Origin: Orobanche coerulescens
Taxonomy: Eukaryota > Streptophyta > Magnoliopsida > Lamiales > Orobanchaceae
Direction: 5' to 3'
Assembly (NCBI GenBank): GCA_033398695.1
Contig: CM065804.1
Location: 53,351,501 to 53,415,500 of the forward strand
Length of the DNA stretch: 64,000 bases
Both the position numbers and the translations under genes were made by a program. The notes below the pieces were generated by a model. The model searched no databases and was not told the origin of the DNA. It saw only the letters and a program-made list of their open reading frames with translations. Shown here piece after piece: positions 1 through 9,395 of this stretch; the first letter of the stretch is position 1, and every line of letters begins with the position of its first letter.

Positions 1-1531
1 CCTGTCAACTTAGCCTTCAACGAGAGATGATTCGAGAAGGAATTGAAGTGTGGTTACAAAAGGTCCAAGGAAAACTGTGCGTGATGGAAATAACTTCATC
101 ATTAACCGAAAAAATCAAATCTAGACAGACAGATGATCCTCTGATGATTCGGTTACGTGATGATGTGATCAAGGGGAAGGCCCCCGGATTCGTAATTCAT
201 GATGATGGAGTTTTGAGATTTCAGAACCGACTCTGCGTTCCCGATGTCGATGTTCTGAAACAGACAATTATGAAGGAAGCTCACAGTTCGCCCTACTCTA
301 TCCACCCGGGCACCAGTAAGATGTATAAGGACTTGAAACAGAATTTTTGGTGGGGCAAGATGAAGAAAGATGTAGCGGACTATGTTTCGAAATGCTTGAC
401 TTGTCAGCAGGTTAAGATCGAACATCAACGACCTGCCGGAATGTTGAAGCCGCTCCCGATTCCTGAATGGAAGTGGGAGGATATATCAATGGACTTTATC
501 ACTAGTATGCCGAGAACCAAGTCAGGAATGAACATGATTTGGGTGATAGTTGATCGTTTAACCAAATCAGCTCATTTTCTAGGCATTAAGGACACATGGG
601 GACCAGAGAGGTTGACGCGAGTATTTATTTCGGAGATAGTTCGATTGCATGGTACGCGAAGACCATTGTTTCTGATAGAGACGGCCGTTTTGTGTCCCAC
701 TTTTGGAAAGCAGTTCATAAGGCCTTGGGAACCGAATTGAACTTCAGCACAGCTTATCACCCATAGACTGATGGACAATCCGAGAGGACTATTCAAACGG
801 TGGAAGCTATGCTGAGGGCTTGTGCCTTAGATTGGTCAACTGATTGGGAAGTTCATCTACCGTTAATTGAATTTACATATAACAATAGTTGGCATGCTTT
901 CATTAAGATGGCACCATTCGAAGCATTATACGGGAGAAGATGTAGATCGACCCTATGTTGGGTTGATTCATCAGACTTAATCGGGACAGAACCAGAATTG
1001 ATCGTACTGACTCAAGAGAAAATAACCCTGATTCGTGAAAGGCTGTTGACCGCCCAGAGTCGCCAGAAATCTTACGCAGATATGCATCGTCGCCCATTGG
1101 AGTTTAGTGCTAGAGACCATGTACTTTTAAAGGTTTCTCCTACTCGGGGAATCTTCCGTTTTGGAAGAAAGGGAAAGCTGAGTCCGAGATATATCGGACC
1201 GTTCGAGATCCTTGAGAGAGTTGGAGAGTTGGCATACAGATTGGCATTGCCACGGTCATTGAGCCATGTTCATAACATATTCCACGTATCCCAGTTACGG
1301 AGGTATATACCCGATCCTAGTCATATCATTGATTTCGGCGAGATAGAAGTTGCTCAAGATGGGACGTTTGAAGAAAGACCGGTCAAGATACTCGAGAGTC
1401 GAGTTAAGCAGTTGAGGAACAAACCACTCGTTTTGGTCAAAGTTCAATGGTCACGCCACGGAGTGGAAGAAGCCACATGGGAAACGGAAGATGGTATGAA
1501 GTCCAGATATCCTGAATTATTTTCGTCTTGA
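1..1531 (+). pseudogene. Ty3/gypsy (Tekay-type chromovirus) pol, 3' part: integrase and chromodomain-like tail
   Basis: This is the C-terminal part of a retrotransposon polyprotein that inserts element cDNA into the genome. The open stretch from 27 holds the integrase zinc-binding H/H/C/C region (ending CLTCQQVK) and the first catalytic Asp (MDFIT). A frameshift near 650-660 moves the second catalytic Asp (IVSDRDG) into another frame, and a TAG near 763 replaces the expected CAG just before DGQSERTIQ, which carries the catalytic Glu. From 800 to 1531 the frame is open through the integrase C-terminal domain (SPRYIGPFEIL) and a chromodomain-like end (VEEATWETE). That tail, the polypurine tract and the LTR just downstream fit the Tekay/Del clade of chromoviruses. 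The upstream part lies outside the window. The copy is inactive. Confidence 0.93.
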
Positions 1532-1549
1532 GTTTCGGGACGAAACTCC

Positions 1550-1566
1550 TTTTTAGTAGGAGAGTA
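1550..1566 (+). other. Polypurine tract of gypsy element 1
   Basis: A purine-rich stretch (AGTAGGAGAG) lies directly before the LTR start TGTAATATCC. It follows the stem-like GTTTCGGGACGAAAC sequence that also precedes the 3' LTRs of elements 3 and 5. It would prime plus-strand DNA synthesis. Confidence 0.7.
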
Positions 1567-1718
1567 TGTAATATCCGGATTTATTACTGTATATTTCATA
1601 TGTATTCAAACCCTGTATTATTCGGATTTGTGGTTTTGATTATTGGAGTATGATATTTCTTGCATTGGCATCCCTGTACTTAAGTATAACAACATGCAAA
1701 TTTTCTCATGCAAACTCG

Positions 1719-1951
1719 TGATGGCGCACGCTAAGAATGTAGCATAACGCGCACTATCGGCTATTACTAGTGCACGCTACGTATGAAGGAGTTGCGTGCG
1801 CTAGACACTGAATTATTGAGGTAGGTGGCTAGCACATGCGCCAGCCGGGACATGGGTCCGGGTAAGATTCCCGCGGACGAACTCTTATTAGCGCGCGCTA
1901 AGGAATGCTTAGTAGCGTGCGCTAATTAGCTAAAGTGCAGAATATTATAAA
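1719..1951. promoter_or_regulatory. Palindrome cluster and TATA box in the U3 of LTR 1
   Basis: Repeated near-palindromes of the form TAGCGYRCGCTA (for example TAGCGCGCGCTA near 1890 and TAGCGTGCGCTA near 1912) sit immediately upstream of ATTATAAATG at about 1943. The position suggests an enhancer or silencer array feeding the LTR promoter. Function is inferred from position only. Confidence 0.55.
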
Positions 1952-2784
1952 TGAGACAACCACCCGTTTTGGCTTACATTTCCTTCGTCCATTCTTCATT
2001 CTTGAGAGTCCAGAGAGCTATAATCATCCTTCTAACACACTTAGAACACATCTTATTGATCCTTGAATATTGGTTATCACTTGTGAGTGATCATTGAAGA
2101 GAAGTACCACCTCGGAGTGGCACATAACCAACCGGAGTTGGATTCTACCATGTGGTTCAGTGATTTCGTCATATTAAGGTATGTTGATTCTATCTTCAAC
2201 TCTAGATTCGTGTTATGGAGAATAAGATGATCATGTTAATGAGATATTGAATTTCATTAGTAAATTATTCAACAACATCATGTTTAGAAGATTGGAATGT
2301 CTACGATTACGATATTATTGTTGGAACCTTGAAGTCGGGATCATAGTACTTCAAAAGATGAGAGAAACATTCTAAAGCTTACAATCCGTATGATTTATGT
2401 TATCTTTGTGATCACGAATTGGAGGTGATATTATTTCGGTTATAAGAACTTAAAGGAAGAATCGTCTTAGGAAATATTCTTTCGTATAAGTTGGAATTGT
2501 TAGTTCACTTCAAGATGAAGTCTGAATATGTATAATGATAGTGGAATCGAATACATCAACCGGAGATCACCAACTTCGCATGAGAATTGTAATCAAGACG
2601 GATTATGATGCTATGATGATTATACGTATACTTGCACCTCGAAGTTGTTATTATCCATGAGATCATTCATAAGGGTTATGAACATAACATGAAGCCGGAT
2701 AACAAACATTAATTACAGAGGAATTTGCTTACTTCATCACCGTTTGTATAATCTGCTGCCCTCCAGTGAACTGCCATGCAATCT

Positions 2785-3005
2785 TAGCGTGCGCTAAGCT
2801 ACGTGAATTAACGTGCGCTATCGAGTACGTTTAACGTACGCCATGATTGGAACTTAGCGTGCGTTAAGTTATCAGCCGAGTCAGTCGGCTGATCAGTGAG
2901 GCGCTGACAATGCCTGGTTAGCGTACATTAGATTGTGTGTACTGTGTGCGCTAACGAGTAGCATTAGCGTATGCTACATAGGATTCGTAGCGTGCGTTAG
3001 GCTAT
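2785..3005. repeat. Second palindrome cluster in LTR 1
   Basis: A second group of TTAGCGTGCGCTAA-like motifs lies downstream of the TATA box, so in the R/U5 part of the LTR. It also contains the inverted pair CAGCCGAGTCAGTCGGCTG near 2873. It resembles the U3 cluster in sequence but differs in position. No function can be read from it. Confidence 0.5.
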
Positions 3006-3903
3006 CCAGACAGATTGCATATTAAGGACTTTCTACCGTAATTGTTGAATTGTTAGACGTTCGTTCGGCATGAAATGAATTCTATGCTATTTCTTTTGTT
3101 AAGGTTCGAGCTTAACACGTGATTGATCGAAGGGGGCGACCTTCGAGTATTTTGATATTCGTGGAAGTTTATTCTTGTCAACGAACCGAGGCAAGTACTC
3201 TAATTAGAATTGTCTATATTATGACAAGTATATTGTGATTGTATTGTGTATTATGTGTTGTGATTAAATGTCCACCATGCTTTGATCCGACGGGAATCAT
3301 CATGGGAATCTATAGTGTCTTATTTGGATCGTTGGAGTAGTTCCACCATGCTTTGTTAAACGGGATCATCATGGGAATCTATAGGCTGTGTCGCTGGATC
3401 GTTGGAATACCATCGGTATGTTGAAACTATTATGATATGATATATGTTGTGAATATTTCGTTGGAGAAACTTGTTATGATATAATTGTTGATTATATCAA
3501 CCGTTGTATGATTTTGTACTTGTACTAGCATCGTTGTGCTAACCCCTTCGGGGTGAATATTTGTGTATGTTCGGGATCCGGGAGGCGGAAACAACCACTG
3601 GAGATGCATGACGACGAGGGTGCAGAGTGATGTTCCGGCCGGGTTTTATTGTCTGTTGTTTGTTGGTTATTTCAATAAGTACTCGAGTACGTTGTCAATT
3701 TATGATGTTTGGATTTTGATGATGAATTAATAACCCTTTATTGGATATTTGTAATCTCGGTATTGTAACAGATTGTTGTATTTTATATCAGTGATTTCAT
3801 AAGTGAGTATCTATTATTGTCATTTTAATTCTTCAGCCTTGTAAATTCTTATGTAAAGGATTTACGGCGCTGTAATATTCGTGAATATATCGGGGGTGTT
3901 ACA

Positions 3904-4545
3904 GTTAAAATAACTGAAGAAACAATAACACTTGATAATAATGAAATTATTTTAAAATTATTAAAGAGATATTCAAAAGTATTGGTTAAATTTTAATTAT
4001 CTACATATTGGTTTAGTACAAATTGCTTTTAAACCACTTACTTTACAAGGATTACCTGAAAGTTTTCTAGCCGTTTTACGAGATGGTTGTAATAGAAATT
4101 GGCAACAATCTTTAATAGGGATCATACAATCTAGTTTGGCACGTAGTCCAGTTTATTTTAATGTTTATCCTAATTTACAATTATCTTTATCTGATGTTAA
4201 TATATTAGATAGTTTAACTTTCAATATTAAAACCCATGGTTATGATTATATGCCTGGTTCTGAATTAATATGTATTTGTTATAGAATTTATTTTCGACCA
4301 CTTACAATAATGAATCCTAAATGTAAAACGTTTAGTAGTAAAAATAATGAAACTATTTTAATAGAAAGTAATTTAGATATGTCTAAAATATCAACCAGAA
4401 AAACAATAAAATGGGATGAAATTGAATTTCCTAAAAATTAGATTTTAGAAGAAGCTATACCTCCTCAACCAAAAATTAATAGTAATTTAATTAATATTAT
4501 CCAAACTTCAGATGGAACGGTAAGAATTGGGTTTGAAGAAAATAG

Positions 4546-4546
<1 letters not shown>
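3904..4546 (+). pseudogene. Endogenous pararetrovirus (Caulimoviridae) movement-protein fragment
   Basis: The translation resembles the conserved core of caulimovirid movement proteins, the tubule-forming or 30K-type proteins that carry virus between cells through plasmodesmata. The best-preserved stretch is 4136-4441, and its reading frame is already open upstream, to about 3985. It is broken by a frameshift near 3980 and a TAG at 4439-4441, after which similar sequence continues in frame to the TA repeat. No capsid, protease or RT region is present. It is an isolated, inactivated relic beside the gypsy LTR. AT-rich codon use differs from the gypsy neighbours. The genus cannot be assigned here, although florendovirus-type sequences are common in plant genomes. 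Confidence 0.72.
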
Positions 4547-4579
<33 letters not shown>

Positions 4580-4821
4580 GTTGAGTTCAGGTGAGAATGA
4601 AATTTAAGTTAAGAAATAAGAATGAATTTCATCGATAGATCTTGATTAATGGATGACATAGATTTATTCTCAAAAAAATTTGATGCATATAATGCAATAT
4701 TGTAATGCATCGTTATTTTGATGCATATAATGCATTTTTTAATGCATTGCAATTTTGATGCACGAAATGCATATATTTCATGCATATTCGCAACTCGCAG
4801 GATAGAAACCATTCTCATTTT

Positions 4822-4864
<43 letters not shown>
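4547..4864. mobile_element. Small element bracketed by (TA)n tracts (Micron/MITE-like or Helitron end)
   Basis: A 247-bp AT-rich segment (4578-4824) lies between (TA)n at 4547-4577 and (AT)n at 4825-4864. Its two ends share TGAGAATG in inverted orientation. The interior repeats a TGCATATAATGCAT-like motif several times between 4682 and 4785. Short elements flanked on both sides by TA microsatellites are known in plants (Micron-type MITEs). No coding capacity is seen. A Helitron end or plain low-complexity sequence is the alternative. Confidence 0.45.
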
Positions 4865-4866
<2 letters not shown>

Positions 4867-5190
4867 AATTTTACTTTAAATACCCGCGGTATTAGAGGCA
4901 GTTAGGCCTATAAACAGACCGATATACCGGACTATGATACGTTTGTGTTCAATTCGCACACCTTTGAACCTAAGGTTCGATCCGGTCTGAAATCTACAAA
5001 ACTTAGTTTTCAAGGTTCGAGTTCGAGTTCACATGCTTTTTTAGAGTAATTATTCGGCTCGATTCGGTCCGAATTTGCAAATGGTTTGTAATAGTGCGAT
5101 TCGACACTATTTTTTGCATTTGTCTCTGAAATTCAAAATGATGTATCAATTCTGAAATGCCTAAATACTATTACAGGCCAGTAGTTAATG
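4865..5190. other. Unassigned spacer
   Basis: There is no gene, terminal repeat or RNA signature. Diffuse TTCGA-rich runs occur (AGGTTCGAGTTCGAGTTC near 5011). It sits between the TA-flanked element and a gypsy LTR end. Confidence 0.5.
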
Positions 5191-5708
5191 TAACACCCCA
5201 AAAAGGCGGCTATTACAGTGTCGTGGACCCATACTGGGATCCACCAGGCGATATCCAAAATAGATTAAATAAGTATTATTTGTGATACCGAACCACAATA
5301 AATAGTCATTACTCTGATTAGGAGTTTATTAAAAATATGGCCAACGGCCTTATAATACATAGGATCCGAAAAACAAGTTTAAACCATATGGAGATGGAAA
5401 ATACTTCAAATGTCAATACAACCAGATAGTAATTTAAATGAAGCAGAAAATAAAATAACATAACACGGTTTAACATAACCGGACAACAAATGATTTGGGG
5501 GCCCCCGAACTAGTATTCTTCGAACCCTTCGCCGTCAACATGCTCTTCCCGTGCCTTGCCTTTGCCTCGACCTAAAATACAATATAAGTATTTCGCCCAT
5601 AACACAGGGTCAGATATACATGATAATTAATTCTTCCGACATTATACAATTCACATATATAGAATTCAAGAAAAAAACATCCCGACAATTAATCATACCC
5701 CTCGGGCG
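5191..5708 (-). mobile_element. Gypsy LTR 3'-end fragment, minus orientation
   Basis: TGTAACACCCC at 5191 is the inverted end of a chromovirus LTR. It is followed by the typical tail features in reverse complement (ATTACAGTGTCGTGGACCC and CCACCAGG). The fragment stops at 5708, where element 2 begins, so element 2 probably inserted into it. No continuation is found after element 2, presumably because the far side was deleted with that element's 3' half. Confidence 0.7.
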
Positions 5709-7902
5709 TGTAATATCCGCATCTTTTTCTTTTCCCTGTATTTTCATTTTTCGGTGTATTCTCAGTTGTAGCGACCCTCATGTATCCTTCAATGTATTTC
5801 TTCTGTCATCTATTGATCTGATTCTCGTAATTGTTGTGCGGAACCACCGTTTCGGGGTTGCCGTGGATCCATTCTATGTTATGATGCGTTTGGAGATGTT
5901 CCGTTTGATGTTTCGTTCATATTCTGGTGTTTTGGACCGCTAATATTTCGTACCTAGCGCACGCTATCTTTTCTGCATAGCTCACGCTAGGGGTCCCTTA
6001 GTAGCGCACGCTACGACTGCTTCGTAGCACGTGCTAGAGAGCAAGCCTTGGGAGTGGCAGTGCTGATTCCAGCCCTCTGGACTGGCGAATTAGCGTACGC
6101 TATGTATTCTAGCGCACGCTAATGTCGGGGGCTAGCGCACGCTGAGATTCCCGGTAGCGTGCGCTAGTGTGACTGTCCAGTACTGGACAGTTACTACTGG
6201 ACTCGATCAGGTGCCCAGGCAGCGCACGCTATTGGCCGATAGCGCGCGCTACCAATACATTTTTAGCGCATGCAACGTTTGGTCGATAGCGCGCGCTAAC
6301 TGGATCAGGTGTGTACTGACAGTTGCTTTTGGACTCGGCTGATGTCCAGGTAGCGCACGCTATTGGCCCATAGCACGCGCTACCGAGAGGTTATTAGCGC
6401 ATGCTACATTTTGAGTAGCGCACGCTAACGGCCAGAAATCTGGCTACTGGACTGGAGTTTTGTCCCGTTAGTGCACGCTAACTTTGAGGATTAGCGCGCG
6501 CTAACACTCCCTGGCTATATAAAACAGTGAGTTGACCGAGATGAACGTATTTTCTCATTTCTTCCTCCTCTCCGCGGCTGTGGCGATTTCGGCCGATTTC
6601 TTGGCGATTTTCTTCCTCCAATCATCTCAACCATCAACTTCCTTGATTTCTTGGTGTATAATAACAACATCAACACGAATCTTTCATCCTAATCCAAGGT
6701 AAATCTCTTAGAACCCTACTTTTGGATAAATTGGGGGTTTTGGGATTTTCGTCCGATTCGTCTCGCTTTGTCGGTTAATTCGTGATGAGTATGATTAATC
6801 TTGTTGATATCATTGGTTTTCCTACGGATTCATGGTATACTTCGTGGTTTTTGCGTATTCGAGAGGGTTCGGTTGTGGTCCGCCCTCGTTGTTATTCTTA
6901 TACGAATATACATGAATCGTAGGTGGGCTTTCGGGTGTATTCCATTTCCGTATTCGTTTAGGATTGGTTATGATTGTGTTCTTCGAATTGTTAGGTTCGT
7001 AATTGTCGGTCCCTAGCATTCATCGGCGTCTTTCCTTCCGTTCGTTGCGTCGTCTATTATTTAAGGCAAGTATTTTTGGAAACCTTTATGCTTAACATGA
7101 AATGGTAATGTATATTGTGTGTGCTTTACTCACCTCGGGAGGGTCCGACGGGGCCTCGGGGGAATCTATGACTTCACTCTGGATTCACGAGTTTGTTTCG
7201 CTAGCTAGCTCGGGAGGGTCCTTAGAGGCCTCGGGTGGGATTCATGGTGGCGTCCTGGTCCTAGGCGATGCCTGTGCGTGACTTGTTTTATAAAGTGGCC
7301 AGCTCGGGAGGGTCCTCAGAGTCCTCGGGTGGGATTCATGGTGGCGTCTTGGTCCTAGGCAAATTGATTATTTGACTGTTTGTTTCCGGAAAAAGACATG
7401 TCTGGTTTTGGTTGTTGAAATGATATTGGTGCATGTACTATGAAATGTGCAAGCGATTAGTTTGCCTTCATTACTTGTACTAGCGCAATTGCTAACCCCT
7501 CTGGGGACCCGTTGTGGGGAAATTCTTGTTATGGATTTCAGGTTATGATCGTCCGGACGAGCGAGCGCTGGGACAGTACGAGGATGTTGGCCAGGGTCGT
7601 TGACATATGCGTTTGAGTCCTTTTATTTATGTTATTCTGTTCGATATGGTTGTTGTCCACTTTTGAAACTTATAAATTGTACTCGCGAGTACTTAGGCTT
7701 TTCTCTTCGGATTAAGATTTGTATTCGTCAAATCATTTATGTTTTCCATTGTTGATTATTCCACCGGCTGTACCGGGCGTGTGATTTGATTTTCAATTGG
7801 ATAATGTGTATTTTTACTGTGGTAAATTGTGTCTAGCCTGGTGGGTCCCCTGTAGGGGTCCACGGAACTGTAATATACCCTGAATATCTCGGGGGTATTA
7901 CA
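5709..7902 (+). repeat. 5' LTR of gypsy element 2 (2,194 bp)
   Basis: It starts TGTAATATCCGC and ends CTCGGGGGTATTACA, followed five bases later by a tRNA primer site. U3 carries a dense array of TAGCGCACGCTA palindromes (5954-6500) ahead of a good TATA box (CTATATAAAAC near 6515). U5 carries tandem copies of AGCTCGGGAGGGTCC-type units at 7207 and 7301 (period 94 bp) with a partial earlier copy near 7135. The tail CTGTAATATACCCTGAATA is shared with element 3. Confidence 0.9.
5954..6524. promoter_or_regulatory. Dense 12-bp palindrome array and TATA box, U3 of LTR 2
   Basis: About fifteen copies of TAGCGCACGCTA, TAGCGCGCGCTA and variants occur in both paired and single arrangements, with spacers of about 10-60 bp. 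They end just before TATATAAAA at 6516-6524. The repeated motif is self-complementary, so each could bind a dimeric factor. Direct repeats of longer spacer segments (GGACTCG near 6202 and 6333) show that the array grew by duplication. Confidence 0.6.
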
Positions 7903-7907
7903 GAAAA

Positions 7908-7919
7908 TGGTATCAGAGA
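7908..7919 (+). other. Primer binding site of element 2 (tRNA-iMet type)
   Basis: TGGTATCAGAGA lies five bases after the LTR end. TGGTATCAGAGC is complementary to the 3' end of plant initiator methionine tRNA and is the usual primer site in this clade. Confidence 0.85.
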
Positions 7920-8140
7920 CCTAGGATTATGGATACCTAGGCTTGTCGATTATTTGGGTCTAGTTGTGTTTTGTTTTGCATATTGTCACACCGCTGCCAG
8001 CATCTCGGTAATTCCAGTGCTCGTAAGTTTTCTTATTCGGTCCTTTGTTTTCTTGCATTGTATTTCCGCTTCTTGAATCGTAGTTGCTTTTTCCTCCCTT
8101 ACTCATCATCAATATACTTCTGTTATCTCTTAACACCAGT

Positions 8141-9395
8141 ATGGATGCCGGAGGAAACCGTGGTCGTGGTCGTGGATGCGGCCGAGGACGTGGGGCAGCC
8201 GGTGGGGCGGCCACATCACATTCTTCGGGAGCCAGCAGTACCGTTGACCGTCATAGTCATGCTTCTTCTCAGGAGCGCGCCGACCTTGGTATTGCGGCCG
8301 TTATGCAGCAAATGGTAAACCAAATGGCGGTTATAGCTCAGGTGGTTCAAAACCCAGATAAGGCCCATGCTAATCGGGGCGGAGCAGACCGTTGGCTCCA
8401 AGATGTCATCAAGATACATCCTCCTCAGTTTTCGGGAGCATCAGACCCGATCGGCTGGGAGGGGTGGGTCAAGGAGATATCTAAAGTCTTCGTTGCCACC
8501 AACTGTCCCGAGGACCGTAAGGTCCCCATTGCCCAGTACTTTCTCACTGGGGATGCAACGGATTGGTGGGAGGCTATTGGGCCCAAAGATCATGTTGCTT
8601 CGTGGGCCGAATTTCAGGAATTAATGGAAACCGAATATTGCCCGTGGCCGGTTAGACAGGCTCGAGTCCATGCCTTCTATGATGCTCAACCTCGGGATAT
8701 TCCCGTATCCCAAGCTATTGCCGATTTTAACAAGGAGTTGGGTTATGTGAATACCCAAGTTCTCGAGGAGAGCGACAAAATTTTTCACTTCTCCAGATGG
8801 ATGAAACTGTCGATTCGGGACTACATGTCTGGACTTTTCTGCACTACCCTGAAGGATTATCAGAGTCGAGCTCTTTCCTATGATATGTCGGTGACGGCCA
8901 GTGCGGCGGTTCGGGAGAGCAAGAAGCAGAAATCTACCAAAAATTTCTCGGGTCACAAGGGTGGAGGTCAGCAGAAGTCTCAGTCTGTGAATATTCCTGG
9001 AGGTAATTCGGCTCGTTTCTCTGGGGGCCATCGAGGTACTGCCAGTGCCTTCGTTTGGGATACCAAATGCTTTAACTGTGGTGAGCCGGGCCATCGGAAC
9101 TGGGAGTGTCCTCGTCCGCCTCTGATTTTTCATACTTGTGGTCAGTCGGGCCACAAGACTTATTTTGTGAGCGGGCAAGACGGCTTCTTGGTGCTCAGAC
9201 TTCTTTTCCAGCACCTATGGAGCCGAGTGTGAATCAGGGCTCATTTGCTCCGCAGCCTTCGCCGGGTGCCGGTCGAGGGAGAGGTCGGGGTCAGCCTGCT
9301 AGAGGGGGAGCTTCCAGTGTTGGATCTGCCCCTCCACGTATCTATGAGATGAGGAGGGCCGATGATCTAGCAGCCACTGTGGCGACAGGCCGTTC
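8141..9395 (+). pseudogene. Gypsy element 2 gag (capsid and nucleocapsid)
   Basis: Gag packages element RNA into virus-like particles in the cytoplasm. I chose the ATG at 8141 (MDAGGNRGRG) because related gags start with this Arg/Gly-rich segment; the same frame is open further upstream without family similarity. The retrotransposon gag core lies roughly at residues 80-220 (ATDWWEAIG, FQELMETEYCPWPVRQAR). One CX2CX4HX4C zinc knuckle is intact (CFNCGEPGHRNWEC). The second is damaged: its first and last Cys are replaced (FHTCGQSGHKTYF). The frame shifts near 9170 into one encoding a Gly/Arg/Pro-rich linker and shifts back near 9390 before protease, so the two indels compensate. Gag and protease share the original frame. 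Confidence 0.88.

Larger units (their letters stand above)
1567..3903 (+). repeat. 3' LTR of gypsy element 1 (2,337 bp)
   Basis: The LTR starts TGTAATATCCGG and ends ATCGGGGGTGTTACA. It follows pol and a polypurine tract, so it is the 3' LTR. It contains a likely TATA box (ATTATAAATG near 1943), two clusters of palindromic TAGCGTGCGCTA-like motifs (1719-1935 and 2785-3005), and two tandem copies of an approximately 75-bp segment near 3275-3420 (CCACCATGCTTTG ... ATCATCATGGGAATCTATA). The matching 5' LTR is outside the window, so target duplication and age cannot be judged. Confidence 0.88.

Noticed and set aside
6801..7019. Open frame around 6801-7016, with a counterpart in element 5 LTRs
   Set aside because: Lies in the LTR leader region. 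Similarity between LTRs reflects shared descent of non-coding sequence, and the frame is not preserved.
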